Origin: Candidatus Mediterraneibacter guildfordensis
GTDB taxonomy: Bacteria; Bacillota; Clostridia; Lachnospirales; Lachnospiraceae
Assembly (NCBI GenBank): GCA_019112735.1
Contig: DXIS01000022.1
Span: 30,220-94,219, forward strand
Reading direction: 5' to 3'
DNA: 64,000 nt
Positions 1 through 11,426 of this stretch are shown piece after piece. Both the position numbers and the translations under genes were made by a program. Below the pieces are notes generated by a model. The model was not told the origin of the DNA. It made no database searches and was given only the letters and a program-made list of their open reading frames with translations. Every line of letters begins with the position of its first letter. Position 1 is the stretch's first letter.

Positions 1-157
1 TGGTGGGGGAAATATTGATGCCCGGCGCCTCGATCAGCACACCGGTGCGCTCTGTTCCGTTATTTTTTACCGCTGTATGCAGCTGTGCCCTTACACCTCC
101 TGTCATCTGATAATTCATCTGTTCCTTAACCGCGCATGCAAATTCTCTGTAATCCAT
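1..157 (-). CDS. DUF5688-like protein, N-terminal part only
   Basis: The first 52 codons of a minus-strand gene that runs off the left edge. The start is fixed by an AGAAAGGAG ribosome binding site a few bases upstream of the ATG. The translation begins MDYREFACAVKEQMN and later reads RTGVLIEAPGINISPT. An N-terminal helix followed by a stretch ending in N-I-S-P-T resembles the DUF5688 proteins common in Lachnospiraceae, from memory of that family. Function unknown. The visible part has no signal peptide or membrane segment. Confidence 0.55.
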   Translation of the reverse strand, partial: MDYREFACAVKEQMNYQMTGGVRAQLHTAVKNNGTERTGVLIEAPGINISPT

Positions 158-343
158 TTTACTCCTTTCTTAATAAACGCGGTCCATCATAAATTAAACG
201 AGAAATCCGGTACGATATGTACCTCTGAAAAATAATAAATTGAACAATATTATGTAACCATGATTATAGACAAGACACAAGAGAAATGCAATCCGGAATA
301 TTTCACAAAAAGCCGGCCGAAATTTCTCCGTATTTCACAGAAA

Positions 344-375
344 AAAAAGATGCGCCGCCCGAAAGCGGCACATCC
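344..375 (-). terminator. Rho-independent terminator of efp
   Basis: On the minus strand a 10-bp stem (GATGTGCCGC pairing with GCGGCGCATC, one G-U pair) with a short loop is followed by a run of eight T. It lies about 20 bases past the efp stop. Confidence 0.85.
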
Positions 376-392
376 TGATCTTCAGATATTGA

Positions 393-950
393 TTAAACTC
401 TTGACAGATACTCGCCTGTACGTGTATCGATCTTCAGCACGTCACCGGTCTCGCAGAACAGCGGTACATTGACAACCGCTCCTGTCTCGACTGTAGCCGG
501 CTTTGTAGCGCCCTGAGCCGTATCGCCTTTGAAGCCCGGCTCTGTCTCTGTGATCGCCAGTTCTACAAAGAGCGGCGGCTCTACAGAGAATACGTTTCCG
601 TTGTGGGAGCAGACCTTAACTGTCTCGTTCTCCTTCACGAACTTCAGCGCATCGCCTACAACATCCGCATCAAGCGCGATCTGATCATATGTCTCCATAT
701 CCATGAAGTTATACAGATCTCCGTCCTGATACAGGTACTGCATATCTTTTCTGTCGATATGCGCGTTCTCAAACTTCTCAGTCGGGCGGAATGTCTTCTC
801 AACAACACCGCCGCTGATGATATTTTTCAGCTTTGTTCTTACGAACGCTGCTCCTTTTCCCGGTTTTACATGCTGGAATTCCAAAATCTGATAAATATTT
901 CCGTCGATCTCAACGGTAATGCCATTCTTAAAATCTCCTGCTGCGACCAT
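393..950 (-). CDS. efp: Elongation factor P
   Basis: EF-P binds the ribosome between the P and E sites and relieves stalling at polyproline stretches. The 185-residue length is standard. It has the N-terminal KOW-like domain, the PGKGAAF loop with Lys32 at the tip (the position that is modified in many bacteria), a central OB domain and a C-terminal OB domain ending in [11 protein letters not shown]. The start ATG is preceded by GGAGGAAGACAA. It is a single-gene unit ending in its own terminator. The YqeG phosphatase gene lies 56 bases upstream on the same strand. The loop has Lys rather than Arg, so an EarP-type rhamnosylation is not expected. Confidence 0.97.
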   Translation of the reverse strand: MVAAGDFKNGITVEIDGNIYQILEFQHVKPGKGAAFVRTKLKNIISGGVVEKTFRPTEKFENAHIDRKDMQYLYQDGDLYNFMDMETYDQIALDADVVGDALKFVKENETVKVCSHNGNVFSVEPPLFVELAITETEPGFKGDTAQGATKPATVETGAVVNVPLFCETGDVLKIDTRTGEYLSRV

Positions 951-1006
951 TTGTCTTCCTCCTTCGATTTACAAGCCTTAGCGGCACTCCACTTAATAAT
1001 TTTATA

Positions 1007-1516
1007 CTAATTTCCTTTATTTTTCAATCCTTTTTTATAGAAATGCAGAACGATCCGCTCCAGGCGCCTCTTCAGGACGATCTGGATCTCTTCTTTCGGA
1101 TGGATCGGTTTTACAAGGATATTGCGGATCCCCGCCCGTTTGGCTCCCCACACATCCGTAAAAAGCTGGTCCCCGACAAAAACCGTATTGCTCCGGTCCG
1201 TCCCCATAAGCTCCATCGCACGGATGTAGTTTTTCGTCGAAGGCTTGTGGGCGTTGCAGATGTACTTGGTCCCGATCTCCCTGTTGAACATCTCCACACG
1301 GGGCTTCTGGTTGTTGGAGATCAGGCAGGACTGAAAGCCGATATCCCCGAGCCGTCTGAACAGCTTCCTGGCGCGCTCGTCCGCGGGCGCTCCGTGGGGC
1401 ACCAGCGTATTATCGATGTCAAAGATCACACCCCGGTATCCTTCTTCATACAGTTTTTCAAAAGGGATGACATAGGTGGATGCCACATATTCATCCGGGA
1501 AAAATTTTTCAAACAT
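1007..1516 (-). CDS. yqeG: YqeG family HAD-IIIA phosphatase
   Basis: A 169-residue HAD-superfamily phosphatase of the YqeG type. Motif I is DIDNTLV (about residues 32-38), motif II is the SNN at about 67-69, a Lys follows in the AHKPS stretch, and motif IV is GDQLFTD (about 115-121). The physiological substrate of YqeG proteins is not established. Its ATG overlaps the stop of the upstream chorismate mutase-shikimate kinase gene (TAATG), so translation is probably coupled. It is commonly found near aro and efp genes in Firmicutes. Length is normal and all motifs are intact. Confidence 0.9.
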   Translation of the reverse strand: MFEKFFPDEYVASTYVIPFEKLYEEGYRGVIFDIDNTLVPHGAPADERARKLFRRLGDIGFQSCLISNNQKPRVEMFNREIGTKYICNAHKPSTKNYIRAMELMGTDRSNTVFVGDQLFTDVWGAKRAGIRNILVKPIHPKEEIQIVLKRRLERIVLHFYKKGLKNKGN

Positions 1517-2301
1517 TATTTTCCATCCAACTCCATCAGCTTTGTGATCAGTTCCTCGCAGCTCTGAAGGACCGTCTTATGATCCGTCCGGATCACCACG
1601 TCGGCCGCGGCTTCGTATTTCTCCCTGCGCTTCTCCATCAGATCCGCAATAAATTCTACATTTTTATTCCCGTTAAGCAGCGGACGGTCATTGCTGTCCT
1701 TTACCCGCTCGTAGATCGTCTCGGGGCTTGCAGTCAGAAGGACGACCCGGCCGTTCTTCTTCATCTCCGCCACATTCTCTTCCCGCAGCGCCACACCGCC
1801 GCCGCATGAGATCACGCATCCGTTCTCGGCCCGGAGTTCCCGCAGGAGTTCCGTTTCCAGATTGCGGAAATATTCTTCCCCGTAGGTAGCGAATATATCC
1901 GGGATGCTCATTTCCTGCCGCTCGGAGATCTCCTGATCCATCTCCACCAGCCTCATGTCAAACATGGTGCTGAGGAAATCCGAGATCGCACTTTTCCCGG
2001 CTCCCATGAATCCGATCAGCACGATATTGTACGGAAAGAGTTTTCTCGCCTGGATCCGTTTGCTGTTGCGCAGGATCCTGCGAAATACATCCTCGATCTC
2101 GTCCTGGTATTTATTGCCCGCCAGCTTCTCGTCCAGCCGTCTCTGCTGCTTCTCCTCCTGTGCGGGCTGCAGGATCGTCATGCCGTACTTTTCCTTGTAC
2201 GCCATGATCTTCTCCACTATACTGTTTCGTTCCACCAGCGCGTCAATGATCTTGTCATCACAGAGCGCCAGCTGCTCGCGGTACATTTCCAGATCGTTCA
2301 T
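1516..2301 (-). CDS. aroK: Chorismate mutase domain fused to shikimate kinase
   Basis: A 261-residue two-domain protein. Residues 1-88 resemble an AroQ-type chorismate mutase helix bundle (Arg8, Arg25 and Lys36 match the active-site positions of that fold). Residues 90-261 are a shikimate kinase with Walker A GFMGAGKS (97-104), a downstream Asp pair (MDQEIS) and the CGGG shikimate-binding motif. The kinase makes shikimate 3-phosphate; the mutase would turn chorismate into prephenate, so one polypeptide may hold two shikimate-pathway steps. The start was placed at the internal Met because GGAGG lies six bases before it. In the mutase part the usual Arg of the D-x-x-R-E turn is Gln (QPAQEE, 45-50), so that activity is uncertain. 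Confidence 0.85.
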   Translation of the reverse strand: MNDLEMYREQLALCDDKIIDALVERNSIVEKIMAYKEKYGMTILQPAQEEKQQRRLDEKLAGNKYQDEIEDVFRRILRNSKRIQARKLFPYNIVLIGFMGAGKSAISDFLSTMFDMRLVEMDQEISERQEMSIPDIFATYGEEYFRNLETELLRELRAENGCVISCGGGVALREENVAEMKKNGRVVLLTASPETIYERVKDSNDRPLLNGNKNVEFIADLMEKRREKYEAAADVVIRTDHKTVLQSCEELITKLMELDGK

Positions 2302-2342
2302 ATTCTTCCTCCACATCTGAAGCTATTCGACAACATATTATA

Positions 2343-3068
2343 TCAATTTTCAGATGTGATAGCAAGACTCACATTTTCCCGAAAATCCTCCCACGCGTCC
2401 TCATGCTCCACAAAATATTTCGGACAGTTCTTGCCGGTCACGTCGTAGTGGCGGATCACGTCGTCCGCCGTCAGGTCGAATTTCACACAGAGCCAGGCCG
2501 TCAGCTGTACAAGGGACTCATAACTTTTCTTTGTAAATCTGCCGGTTTCATCCGGGTGGCATACCTCGATGGATACACTGTCATAATTGCGGTCATTGGA
2601 CGCATACGCCACTTCCCAGGTGGGAACGCACTGAATGATCTCGCCGTCCAGTCCTACCACAAAATTACTGCTGGCCTGCGTCTCATGGGAATCCTGAAGG
2701 CCGTTAAAATAATCCCGGTTGTCCTGCGCGCTGCTTCCGGGATTCGCCGTGTAGTGGATCACGATCCCGGTGATCCCGCTGCTCTGAGTCCCCGGCCTGG
2801 AATAAGGATTCACATCCAGGAGCTGTACGTCGATCTCCGGTTCGGACGCATCCACATCCACACGGCCATATCCGGAACTTCCGAAGAAGCCTCCGGCGGC
2901 CAAGAGACCGCGCACCGCCAGAAGGACCGTCAAGAGTACAAGTACAATAAGACCGATCCGCATGATCCGATTCATCCGGCTTTTTGCAGACCTGTTTCTG
3001 CTTTTCCCTGTATTTTTTCTCCGGTTTCCCGGTTTCTTCCCGTTTGCATATCCTCTGCGTGTATTCAT
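2343..3068 (-). CDS. Membrane-anchored N-acetylmuramoyl-L-alanine amidase (Amidase_2)
   Basis: A 241-residue cell-wall hydrolase. The first 32 residues are very basic, followed by a hydrophobic segment (about 36-58) that acts as signal anchor, so the enzyme faces outside. The Amidase_2/PGRP domain covers about 80-230. Zinc-ligand candidates are His in VIHYTANP, His in IRHYDVTGK and the Cys of GKNCPKY. The family cuts the amide between muramic acid and L-alanine in peptidoglycan. The gene stands alone between aroK and guaB. The upstream ribosome binding site is weak (ACAGG directly before ATG), so the exact start is less sure than the function. Confidence 0.88.
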   Translation of the reverse strand: MNTRRGYANGKKPGNRRKNTGKSRNRSAKSRMNRIMRIGLIVLVLLTVLLAVRGLLAAGGFFGSSGYGRVDVDASEPEIDVQLLDVNPYSRPGTQSSGITGIVIHYTANPGSSAQDNRDYFNGLQDSHETQASSNFVVGLDGEIIQCVPTWEVAYASNDRNYDSVSIEVCHPDETGRFTKKSYESLVQLTAWLCVKFDLTADDVIRHYDVTGKNCPKYFVEHEDAWEDFRENVSLAITSEN

Positions 3069-3177
3069 CCTGTGTCACCCATCCTCTAACTTAAAATGAT
3101 AACACACATTTCTGTATGGTTCATGAATAAATTCTTATGAATTAATAAAGTACAAAATACCTGCTGCTTCACGCAAA

Positions 3178-3222
3178 GACAGCCGGACATAAGATCCGTC
3201 TGGATCTCCATGCCCGGCTGTC
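3178..3222 (-). terminator. Hairpin downstream of guaB
   Basis: A long inverted repeat (GACAGCCGG... pairing with ...CCGGCTGTC, plus inner GGATC/GATCC pairing) sits 13 bases past the guaB stop. The minus-strand T run after it is short (TTTGC), so it is a plausible rather than ideal terminator. Confidence 0.6.
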
Positions 3223-3235
3223 CCGTAGTCATATA

Positions 3236-4816
<1,581 letters not shown>

Positions 4817-4859
4817 TTATTTTAAGGTACATTTATAAGTAAAGCTTATTAGAGTGCAA

Positions 4860-4889
4860 AAAAATTCCCCCGGACGTTCAGTCCGAGGG
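4860..4889 (-). terminator. Rho-independent terminator of groESL
   Basis: A nine-pair stem (4867-4875 with 4881-4889) with a five-base loop, followed on the minus strand by AATTTTTTT. It lies seven bases past the groL stop. Confidence 0.92.
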
Positions 4890-4896
4890 ATGCGGA

Positions 4897-6544
<1,648 letters not shown>

Positions 6545-6552
6545 TAATATAT

Positions 6553-6840
6553 TTACTCTGTTACGATCGCGAGGATATCGCTCTGTTTTACGATGATATA
6601 CTCTTCGCCGTCCAGTTCCACATCTGTTCCTGAATATTTGGAATAGATCACTTTGTCGCCGACGTTAACCTGCATCACAACCTCTTTGCCGTCTATATTT
6701 CCGCCAGGTCCTACAGCGATCACTTCCGCCTCCTGGGGTTTCTCTTTTGCCTGACCCGGAAGAACGATACCGGATTTTGTAGTCTCTTCTGCTTCTAACT
6801 GTTTTAAAACAATTTTGTCACCTAATGGTACTAACTTCAT
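6553..6840 (-). CDS. groS: Co-chaperonin GroES (10 kDa)
   Basis: The heptameric lid of the GroEL chamber. It has 95 residues, the usual size, starting MKLVPLGDKIVLKQL. The mobile loop that docks onto GroEL is the EEETTKSGIVLPG region (about 17-29). A GGAGG site lies just upstream. It is the first gene of the groES-groEL heat-shock operon. Confidence 0.99.
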   Translation of the reverse strand: MKLVPLGDKIVLKQLEAEETTKSGIVLPGQAKEKPQEAEVIAVGPGGNIDGKEVVMQVNVGDKVIYSKYSGTDVELDGEEYIIVKQSDILAIVTE

Positions 6841-6867
6841 TGCTATTCCTCCTTGAAATTTGACTTG

Positions 6868-6894
6868 TTAGCACTCATTTCTTACGAGTGCTAA
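6868..6894 (-). promoter_or_regulatory. CIRCE operator (HrcA binding site)
   Basis: A perfect TTAGCACTC-N9-GAGTGCTAA inverted repeat between the groES promoter and its start codon. HrcA is the known repressor for this element. No hrcA gene is in the window. Confidence 0.97.
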
Positions 6895-6907
6895 ACCTCA
6901 TGAATAT

Positions 6908-6936
6908 AAAATAGCACTCTGATTTCCATTTGTCAA
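6908..6936 (-). promoter_or_regulatory. groESL sigma-A promoter
   Basis: Minus strand: TTGACA (6931-6936), 17-bp spacer, TATTTT (6908-6913). The spacer contains a further GAGTGCTA half-site, so HrcA might touch the promoter as well as the downstream CIRCE. Confidence 0.8.
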
Positions 6937-6976
6937 CACAGTTTACAAGGTTTTTATAAAAAGAGAAGCGTACGGT

Positions 6977-7303
6977 TTACGCACGCTTCGTCATCTTTCT
7001 TCCTTCGTATACATTGTAAAATCCATTCTCGATCTTGAATCTGAGAAGGTTCCTGTCTTCCTGGCGGTATCTTTCTTTCACCACTCCGTTACAGTACAGA
7101 AGCTCGGTCCTTGTGGAGATGTAGCATCTGTATTTTGCATCCAGAGATATATTTTCCAGTTTGTCTTCTTTTAATTCAAGATAAATATAATCTTCCTCCG
7201 GATCATATTTCTTAACGCTGCACTGTCTGGCAGCTTCGTCGAATATGCCGTCTGCGGAAAGCATTTTTTCCATTCTGAGATCAACGGGATTGCCTTCGTA
7301 CAT
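6977..7303 (-). CDS. Hypothetical protein downstream of codY
   Basis: A 108-residue soluble protein with a GGGAGG site before its ATG. I do not recognise it with certainty. The middle part (acidic, then ISLDAKYRCYIST, then a C-N-G-V-V-KERY stretch and a RFKIENGFY end) looks like a beta-barrel of the YcgR N-terminal or PilZ-neighbour type, which would suit a small regulatory domain, but this is only a resemblance. No signal peptide or membrane segment. It follows codY by 16 bases and is probably cotranscribed with it. Confidence 0.7.
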   Translation of the reverse strand: MYEGNPVDLRMEKMLSADGIFDEAARQCSVKKYDPEEDYIYLELKEDKLENISLDAKYRCYISTRTELLYCNGVVKERYRQEDRNLLRFKIENGFYNVYEGRKMTKRA

Positions 7304-7319
7304 TTTTAAACCTCCCTGA

Positions 7320-8099
7320 CTACATCCGTTCTTTTCTGATCTTATCAAGTTCCGTAAATACATAGTCGTTTAAGACTTTGATGTAGGTTCCCTTCATACC
7401 TGAAGAACGGGATTCGATCACGCCGGCGCTCTCGAATTTGCGGAGCGCGTTTACGATCACTGAACGGGTAATGCCCACCCGGTCGGCCACCTTGCTGGCC
7501 ACGAGGATCCCTTCGGTTCCGCCCAGCTCATCGAAAATATGGATGATCGCCTCCAGCTCGGAGAACGAAAGGGTGCTGATCGCGGACTGGACAATGTGTT
7601 CCTTCCGCGTCTCTTCCGCGCTCTCTTCATTTACGGAGCGGAGCATCTCCAGGCCGACAACCGCGGTCCCGTATTCGCTGAGAATGATATCGTCGATCGA
7701 ATAGCTGGAATCCTGCTTGTAAATGAAAAGCGTTCCAAGCCGTTCGCCTGCAATATCGATCGGAGTGATGATCGCCTCACAGCCCCCGACTGACTCCGGG
7801 GAAAATCCCAGCGTCTCGAGATTCACATTTTCTTTTGTGGACAGGATGCTCAGCAGGCGCTCATTGAGCATGGCATCAATGTGCGAGCCCACCGACTCCG
7901 TGATCAGCTCGTGGATCTCCCTGACCTGCGGGCATTTGCTCACGCCGAGGATCTTTCCTTTCCTGCTGACAACAAGCACGTTGGAATCAAGGATCTCCGT
8001 CAGGACTGCACAGATATCATTGAACACAACCTTGCTTGAATTATTATTGTGAAGCAATTTGTTGATCTTTCTTGTTTTATCGAGTAACTGTACGCTCAT
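7320..8099 (-). CDS. codY: Global nutritional regulator CodY
   Basis: A GTP- and branched-chain-amino-acid-sensing repressor of stationary-phase, biosynthetic and virulence genes. The protein has 259 residues (normal). The N-terminal GAF-like ligand domain starts MSVQLLDKTRKINKLL; the C-terminal winged helix carries the conserved ASKVADRVGITRSVIVNALRK stretch (about 204-224). GGAGG six bases before the ATG sets the start. A CodY-box-like sequence sits in its own promoter, consistent with autoregulation. Confidence 0.97.
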   Translation of the reverse strand: MSVQLLDKTRKINKLLHNNNSSKVVFNDICAVLTEILDSNVLVVSRKGKILGVSKCPQVREIHELITESVGSHIDAMLNERLLSILSTKENVNLETLGFSPESVGGCEAIITPIDIAGERLGTLFIYKQDSSYSIDDIILSEYGTAVVGLEMLRSVNEESAEETRKEHIVQSAISTLSFSELEAIIHIFDELGGTEGILVASKVADRVGITRSVIVNALRKFESAGVIESRSSGMKGTYIKVLNDYVFTELDKIRKERM

Positions 8100-8169
8100 T
8101 ACATCCTCCGTATATCTTTTAAACGCCGGAATTGTATACACAAATCCATACAAATAGGTAGATACGACT

Positions 8170-8198
8170 ATACTACCACACAATTTTCAGAATAGCAA
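8170..8198 (-). promoter_or_regulatory. codY promoter with embedded CodY box
   Basis: Minus strand: TTGCTA (8193-8198), 17-bp spacer, TAGTAT (8170-8175). The plus strand at 8182-8196 reads AATTTTCAGAATAGC, 12 of 15 matches to the CodY consensus AATTTTCWGAAAATT, lying inside the spacer and -35. Confidence 0.7.
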
Positions 8199-8214
8199 TG
8201 CAATTTGTCTCTTT

Positions 8215-10293
8215 TTACTGTTTCTTATCTTTCAATGACGCAACATAGCCGCACTTTTCATTTGCACAGACAAGTTTGTTTCCTTTTTCTACCATATATG
8301 AGCCACATTCCGGACACTTCTCTTTCGACGGCTTCTGCCAGGACATGAACTCGCACTCCGGATTGTTCTCGCATCCGTAGTACTTTCTGCCCTTCTTCGT
8401 CTTTCTGATCACAACCTCTTTGCCGCAGACCGGGCATGCCACGCCGATCTTCTCCAGATACGGCTTCGTATTCCGGCATTCCGGGAAGCCCGGGCAGGCC
8501 AGGAATTTCCCGTGGGGACCGTACTTGATGACCATGTTCCTGCCGCATTCCTCGCAGATCACATCTGTCACTTCATCCTCGATCTTCACGCTCTCCAGCT
8601 CTTTCTCAGCCGTTTTGACCGCTTCATCCAGATCCGGGTAGAAATTGCGGATCACTTCTTTCCACTCCACCTTGCCTTCTTCGACCATATCGAGAAGTCC
8701 TTCCATATTGGCGGTAAAATTCACATCCACGATGCTCGGGAAAGACTGTTTCATAATATTGTTTACAACCTCGCCCACCTCGGTGATGTAGAGGTTCTTC
8801 GCTTCTTTTGTCACATACCGGCGGCCCAGGATGATCGAGATCGTGGGCGCATAAGTACTCGGGCGTCCGATCCCCAGTTCCTCCAGCGCCTTGACCAGGC
8901 TGGCCTCCGTATAATGTGCCGGCGGCTGGGTAAAGTGCTGCTTCGGATCCAGTTCTTCTTTTGTCAGAACGGAATCCATGCCAAGCCCCCCTACAAGCAC
9001 ATTGCTCTCTTCCTTCTCCTCGTCCGCCTCTGTGTAGACAGAACGGAATCCGTCGAACAGGAGCTTGGATGCGGATACTGTAAAGCAGTAATCGCCCGCG
9101 CCGATCTTCACGGATGTGGCCTCATACCTTGCGGCATTCATCCGGCTGGCCGCGAAACGCTTCCAGATCAGCTGGTACAGCCGGAACTGGTCTCTTGTCA
9201 GAGAGTCCTTCAGTGATGCCGGAGTTCTTGTGATATCCGTGGGGCGGATCGCCTCGTGGGCGTCCTGGATCTTCTTATTGCCGTTTGCAGCCGCCTGTCC
9301 CGGGGCTGCATATTCTTTTCCGTATACATCTGAAATGTAGGCTCTTGCCGCTGCATCCGCCTCATCCGCGATCCGGGTGGAATCCGTACGCAGATAAGTG
9401 ATCACGCCGACCGTGCCGTTTCCTTTGATGTCAATTCCTTCATAGAGTTGCTGCGCGATCCGCATCGTCTTCTGCGTTCCGAAGTTCAGCGCCTTGGCTG
9501 CCTCCTGCTGGAGCGTACTGGTCGTAAACGGCAGGGGCGCTTTCCGGATCCGCTCGGATGTTTTTATATCCGTGATCTCAAAGGATGCGTTTTCGATATT
9601 TTTCAGGATCCCGTTCAGTTCCTCTTCTGAACGGATCGTCATCTTTTTCTTGTCCGTCCCGTAAAATCTTGCTACCAGCGGACGTTTCTCGCCTTTGATC
9701 TTCAGCACCGCATCCAGCGTCCAGTATTCTTCCGGGATAAATGCGTTGATCTCTTCCTCACGGTCCGCAACGAGGCGGAGCGCCACAGACTGCACACGGC
9801 CGGCGCTTAAGCCCCGTTTTACCTTGGCCCAGAGGAGCGGGCTGATCCGGTATCCCACCATACGGTCAAGGATCCGGCGCGCCTGCTGGGCATTGACCAG
9901 GTTCATGTCAATGTCTCTGGGCGCTTTCAGCGAAGCTTTCACTGCGTTTTTCGTGATCTCATTGAAAGTAATGCGGCGCATTTTCTTCGGATCCAGTTTC
10001 AGCGCCGCCGCCAGATGCCAGGAGATAGCCTCACCTTCACGGTCAGGGTCGGTCGCCAGATACACTTTATCCGACTTCTTCACCTCTTTCCGGAGGCCTG
10101 CAAGGATATCTCCTTTTCCTCTTATGGTAATGTATTTGGGCTCGTAATCATGCTCAATATCTATCCCGAGAGAACTCTTCGGAAGATCCCTGACATGTCC
10201 CTGGGACGCAGCCACCGTATAATTGCTGCCCAGAAACTTTTTGATCGTCTTCACCTTCGCCGGAGACTCCACGATAACAAGATAATGTGCCAT
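8215..10293 (-). CDS. topA: DNA topoisomerase I
   Basis: A type IA topoisomerase that relaxes negative supercoils by single-strand passage. It has 692 residues. The N-terminal TOPRIM domain holds the acidic DPDREGEAI motif (about 61-69). The active-site Tyr is in VITYLRTDST (about residue 300). The C-terminus carries three four-cysteine zinc ribbons (CEEC...C...C, CPVC...C...C, CPEC...C...C). It sits between dprA and codY, a gene order common in Clostridia. Confidence 0.98.
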   Translation of the reverse strand: MAHYLVIVESPAKVKTIKKFLGSNYTVAASQGHVRDLPKSSLGIDIEHDYEPKYITIRGKGDILAGLRKEVKKSDKVYLATDPDREGEAISWHLAAALKLDPKKMRRITFNEITKNAVKASLKAPRDIDMNLVNAQQARRILDRMVGYRISPLLWAKVKRGLSAGRVQSVALRLVADREEEINAFIPEEYWTLDAVLKIKGEKRPLVARFYGTDKKKMTIRSEEELNGILKNIENASFEITDIKTSERIRKAPLPFTTSTLQQEAAKALNFGTQKTMRIAQQLYEGIDIKGNGTVGVITYLRTDSTRIADEADAAARAYISDVYGKEYAAPGQAAANGNKKIQDAHEAIRPTDITRTPASLKDSLTRDQFRLYQLIWKRFAASRMNAARYEATSVKIGAGDYCFTVSASKLLFDGFRSVYTEADEEKEESNVLVGGLGMDSVLTKEELDPKQHFTQPPAHYTEASLVKALEELGIGRPSTYAPTISIILGRRYVTKEAKNLYITEVGEVVNNIMKQSFPSIVDVNFTANMEGLLDMVEEGKVEWKEVIRNFYPDLDEAVKTAEKELESVKIEDEVTDVICEECGRNMVIKYGPHGKFLACPGFPECRNTKPYLEKIGVACPVCGKEVVIRKTKKGRKYYGCENNPECEFMSWQKPSKEKCPECGSYMVEKGNKLVCANEKCGYVASLKDKKQ

Positions 10294-10326
10294 AAATTAA
10301 TTTCCTCCATATCCTCCCTGTGTCTT

Positions 10327-11421
10327 TCAGCAGCGGGATATTACATAATAATTCTTCGATATCTCTTCCACGTATCCCTGCAGTTCCAGCGATATCAGGA
10401 GATCCAGGACTTTCCTTATGCAAAGCTTTGTCTCCGACACGATCTGGTCTGCACTCTTGGGATAAAGACCAAGGCAACTATACACCAATTTTTCTTCACT
10501 TTCAAGCGTTTTTTCTTTTTTGCCGCCCAATTTACGCTCCGCCGGACTCCCTGCATCTGAGAGCCCCCACTCCTCCAGCAGCTCCTCCGGGGACAGCAGG
10601 ATGCCCGCCCCCTGACGGATCAGCCGGTTGCACCCGTCGCTCAGAGTACTGTTCACCGGGCCGGGAAGGGCGTACACATCCCGTCCCTGTTCAAGGGCCA
10701 TATCCACCGTAATGAGGGAGCCGCTTTTCTTCCCGGCCTCCATGACAAGCACCGCGTCTGACAGACCGCTGATGATCCGGTTCCTGGCCGGGAAATGCCT
10801 TGGCAGGGGCGCTGTGCCGGGCGCCAGTTCGGAAATGATTCCGCCGCCCTGCTCCAGGATATCCGAATATAAACCGATATGTTCCCGCGGGTAGCAGACG
10901 TCCGCGCCGCAGCCGAGCACCGCATAGGTCCGTCCGCCCGCCATCAGCGCGCCCCGGTGTCCCATGCCGTCAATGCCTCTGGCCATGCCGCTTATGATCT
11001 CCACACCCCGGGAGGCCAGCGCCCGTGCGAAATCAATGGCATATTTCTCACCGTAGGGCGTACACCGCCTGGCGCCGATCACCGCCGCCTTCTTCGTCCC
11101 GGACTCCGGAAGGCGCCCTTTGACATACAGGGCATAGGGCGGATCCTGTATCTCCTTCAGCTGTTCCGGATATTCCGGAGAAAAGTACGGGATAAACCGG
11201 ATCCCCCGTTCCGTCATCTTCTCATATTCCGTTTTATATTCCTGGTCTTCTCCCGCCCGGATGATCCTTTCACGCTCCTGTTCATTCAGGAATTCGAAAC
11301 TTCGTAAACGGGTTTCTTCTATATAATAAATTGCTTCTGCGGATTTCATGCATTCCCGCAGGCAGATTTTTTTCTGAGCCGGAACGCCCTGTATCCGCGC
11401 GAACCAGAATTCATATACCAT
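10327..11421 (-). CDS. dprA: DNA-processing protein DprA
   Basis: Binds incoming single-stranded DNA during natural transformation and loads RecA. It has 364 residues. The Rossmann-fold core has the conserved VIGARRCTPYG and SGMARGIDGMGHRGAL motifs, and the GSL(I)TVDMALEQGRDVYALPG block typical of the family. The C-terminal part (about 300-364) is a winged-helix domain. It lies five bases after comM, so the two competence-associated genes are probably cotranscribed. Most Clostridia carry dprA without known competence, so activity in transformation is an inference. Confidence 0.95.
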   Translation of the reverse strand: MVYEFWFARIQGVPAQKKICLRECMKSAEAIYYIEETRLRSFEFLNEQERERIIRAGEDQEYKTEYEKMTERGIRFIPYFSPEYPEQLKEIQDPPYALYVKGRLPESGTKKAAVIGARRCTPYGEKYAIDFARALASRGVEIISGMARGIDGMGHRGALMAGGRTYAVLGCGADVCYPREHIGLYSDILEQGGGIISELAPGTAPLPRHFPARNRIISGLSDAVLVMEAGKKSGSLITVDMALEQGRDVYALPGPVNSTLSDGCNRLIRQGAGILLSPEELLEEWGLSDAGSPAERKLGGKKEKTLESEEKLVYSCLGLYPKSADQIVSETKLCIRKVLDLLISLELQGYVEEISKNYYVISRC

Positions 11422-11426
11422 TGCCT

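Noticed and set aside
3178..3222. Guanine riboswitch near guaB
   Set aside because: The hairpin is downstream of guaB, and no purine aptamer core is visible upstream.
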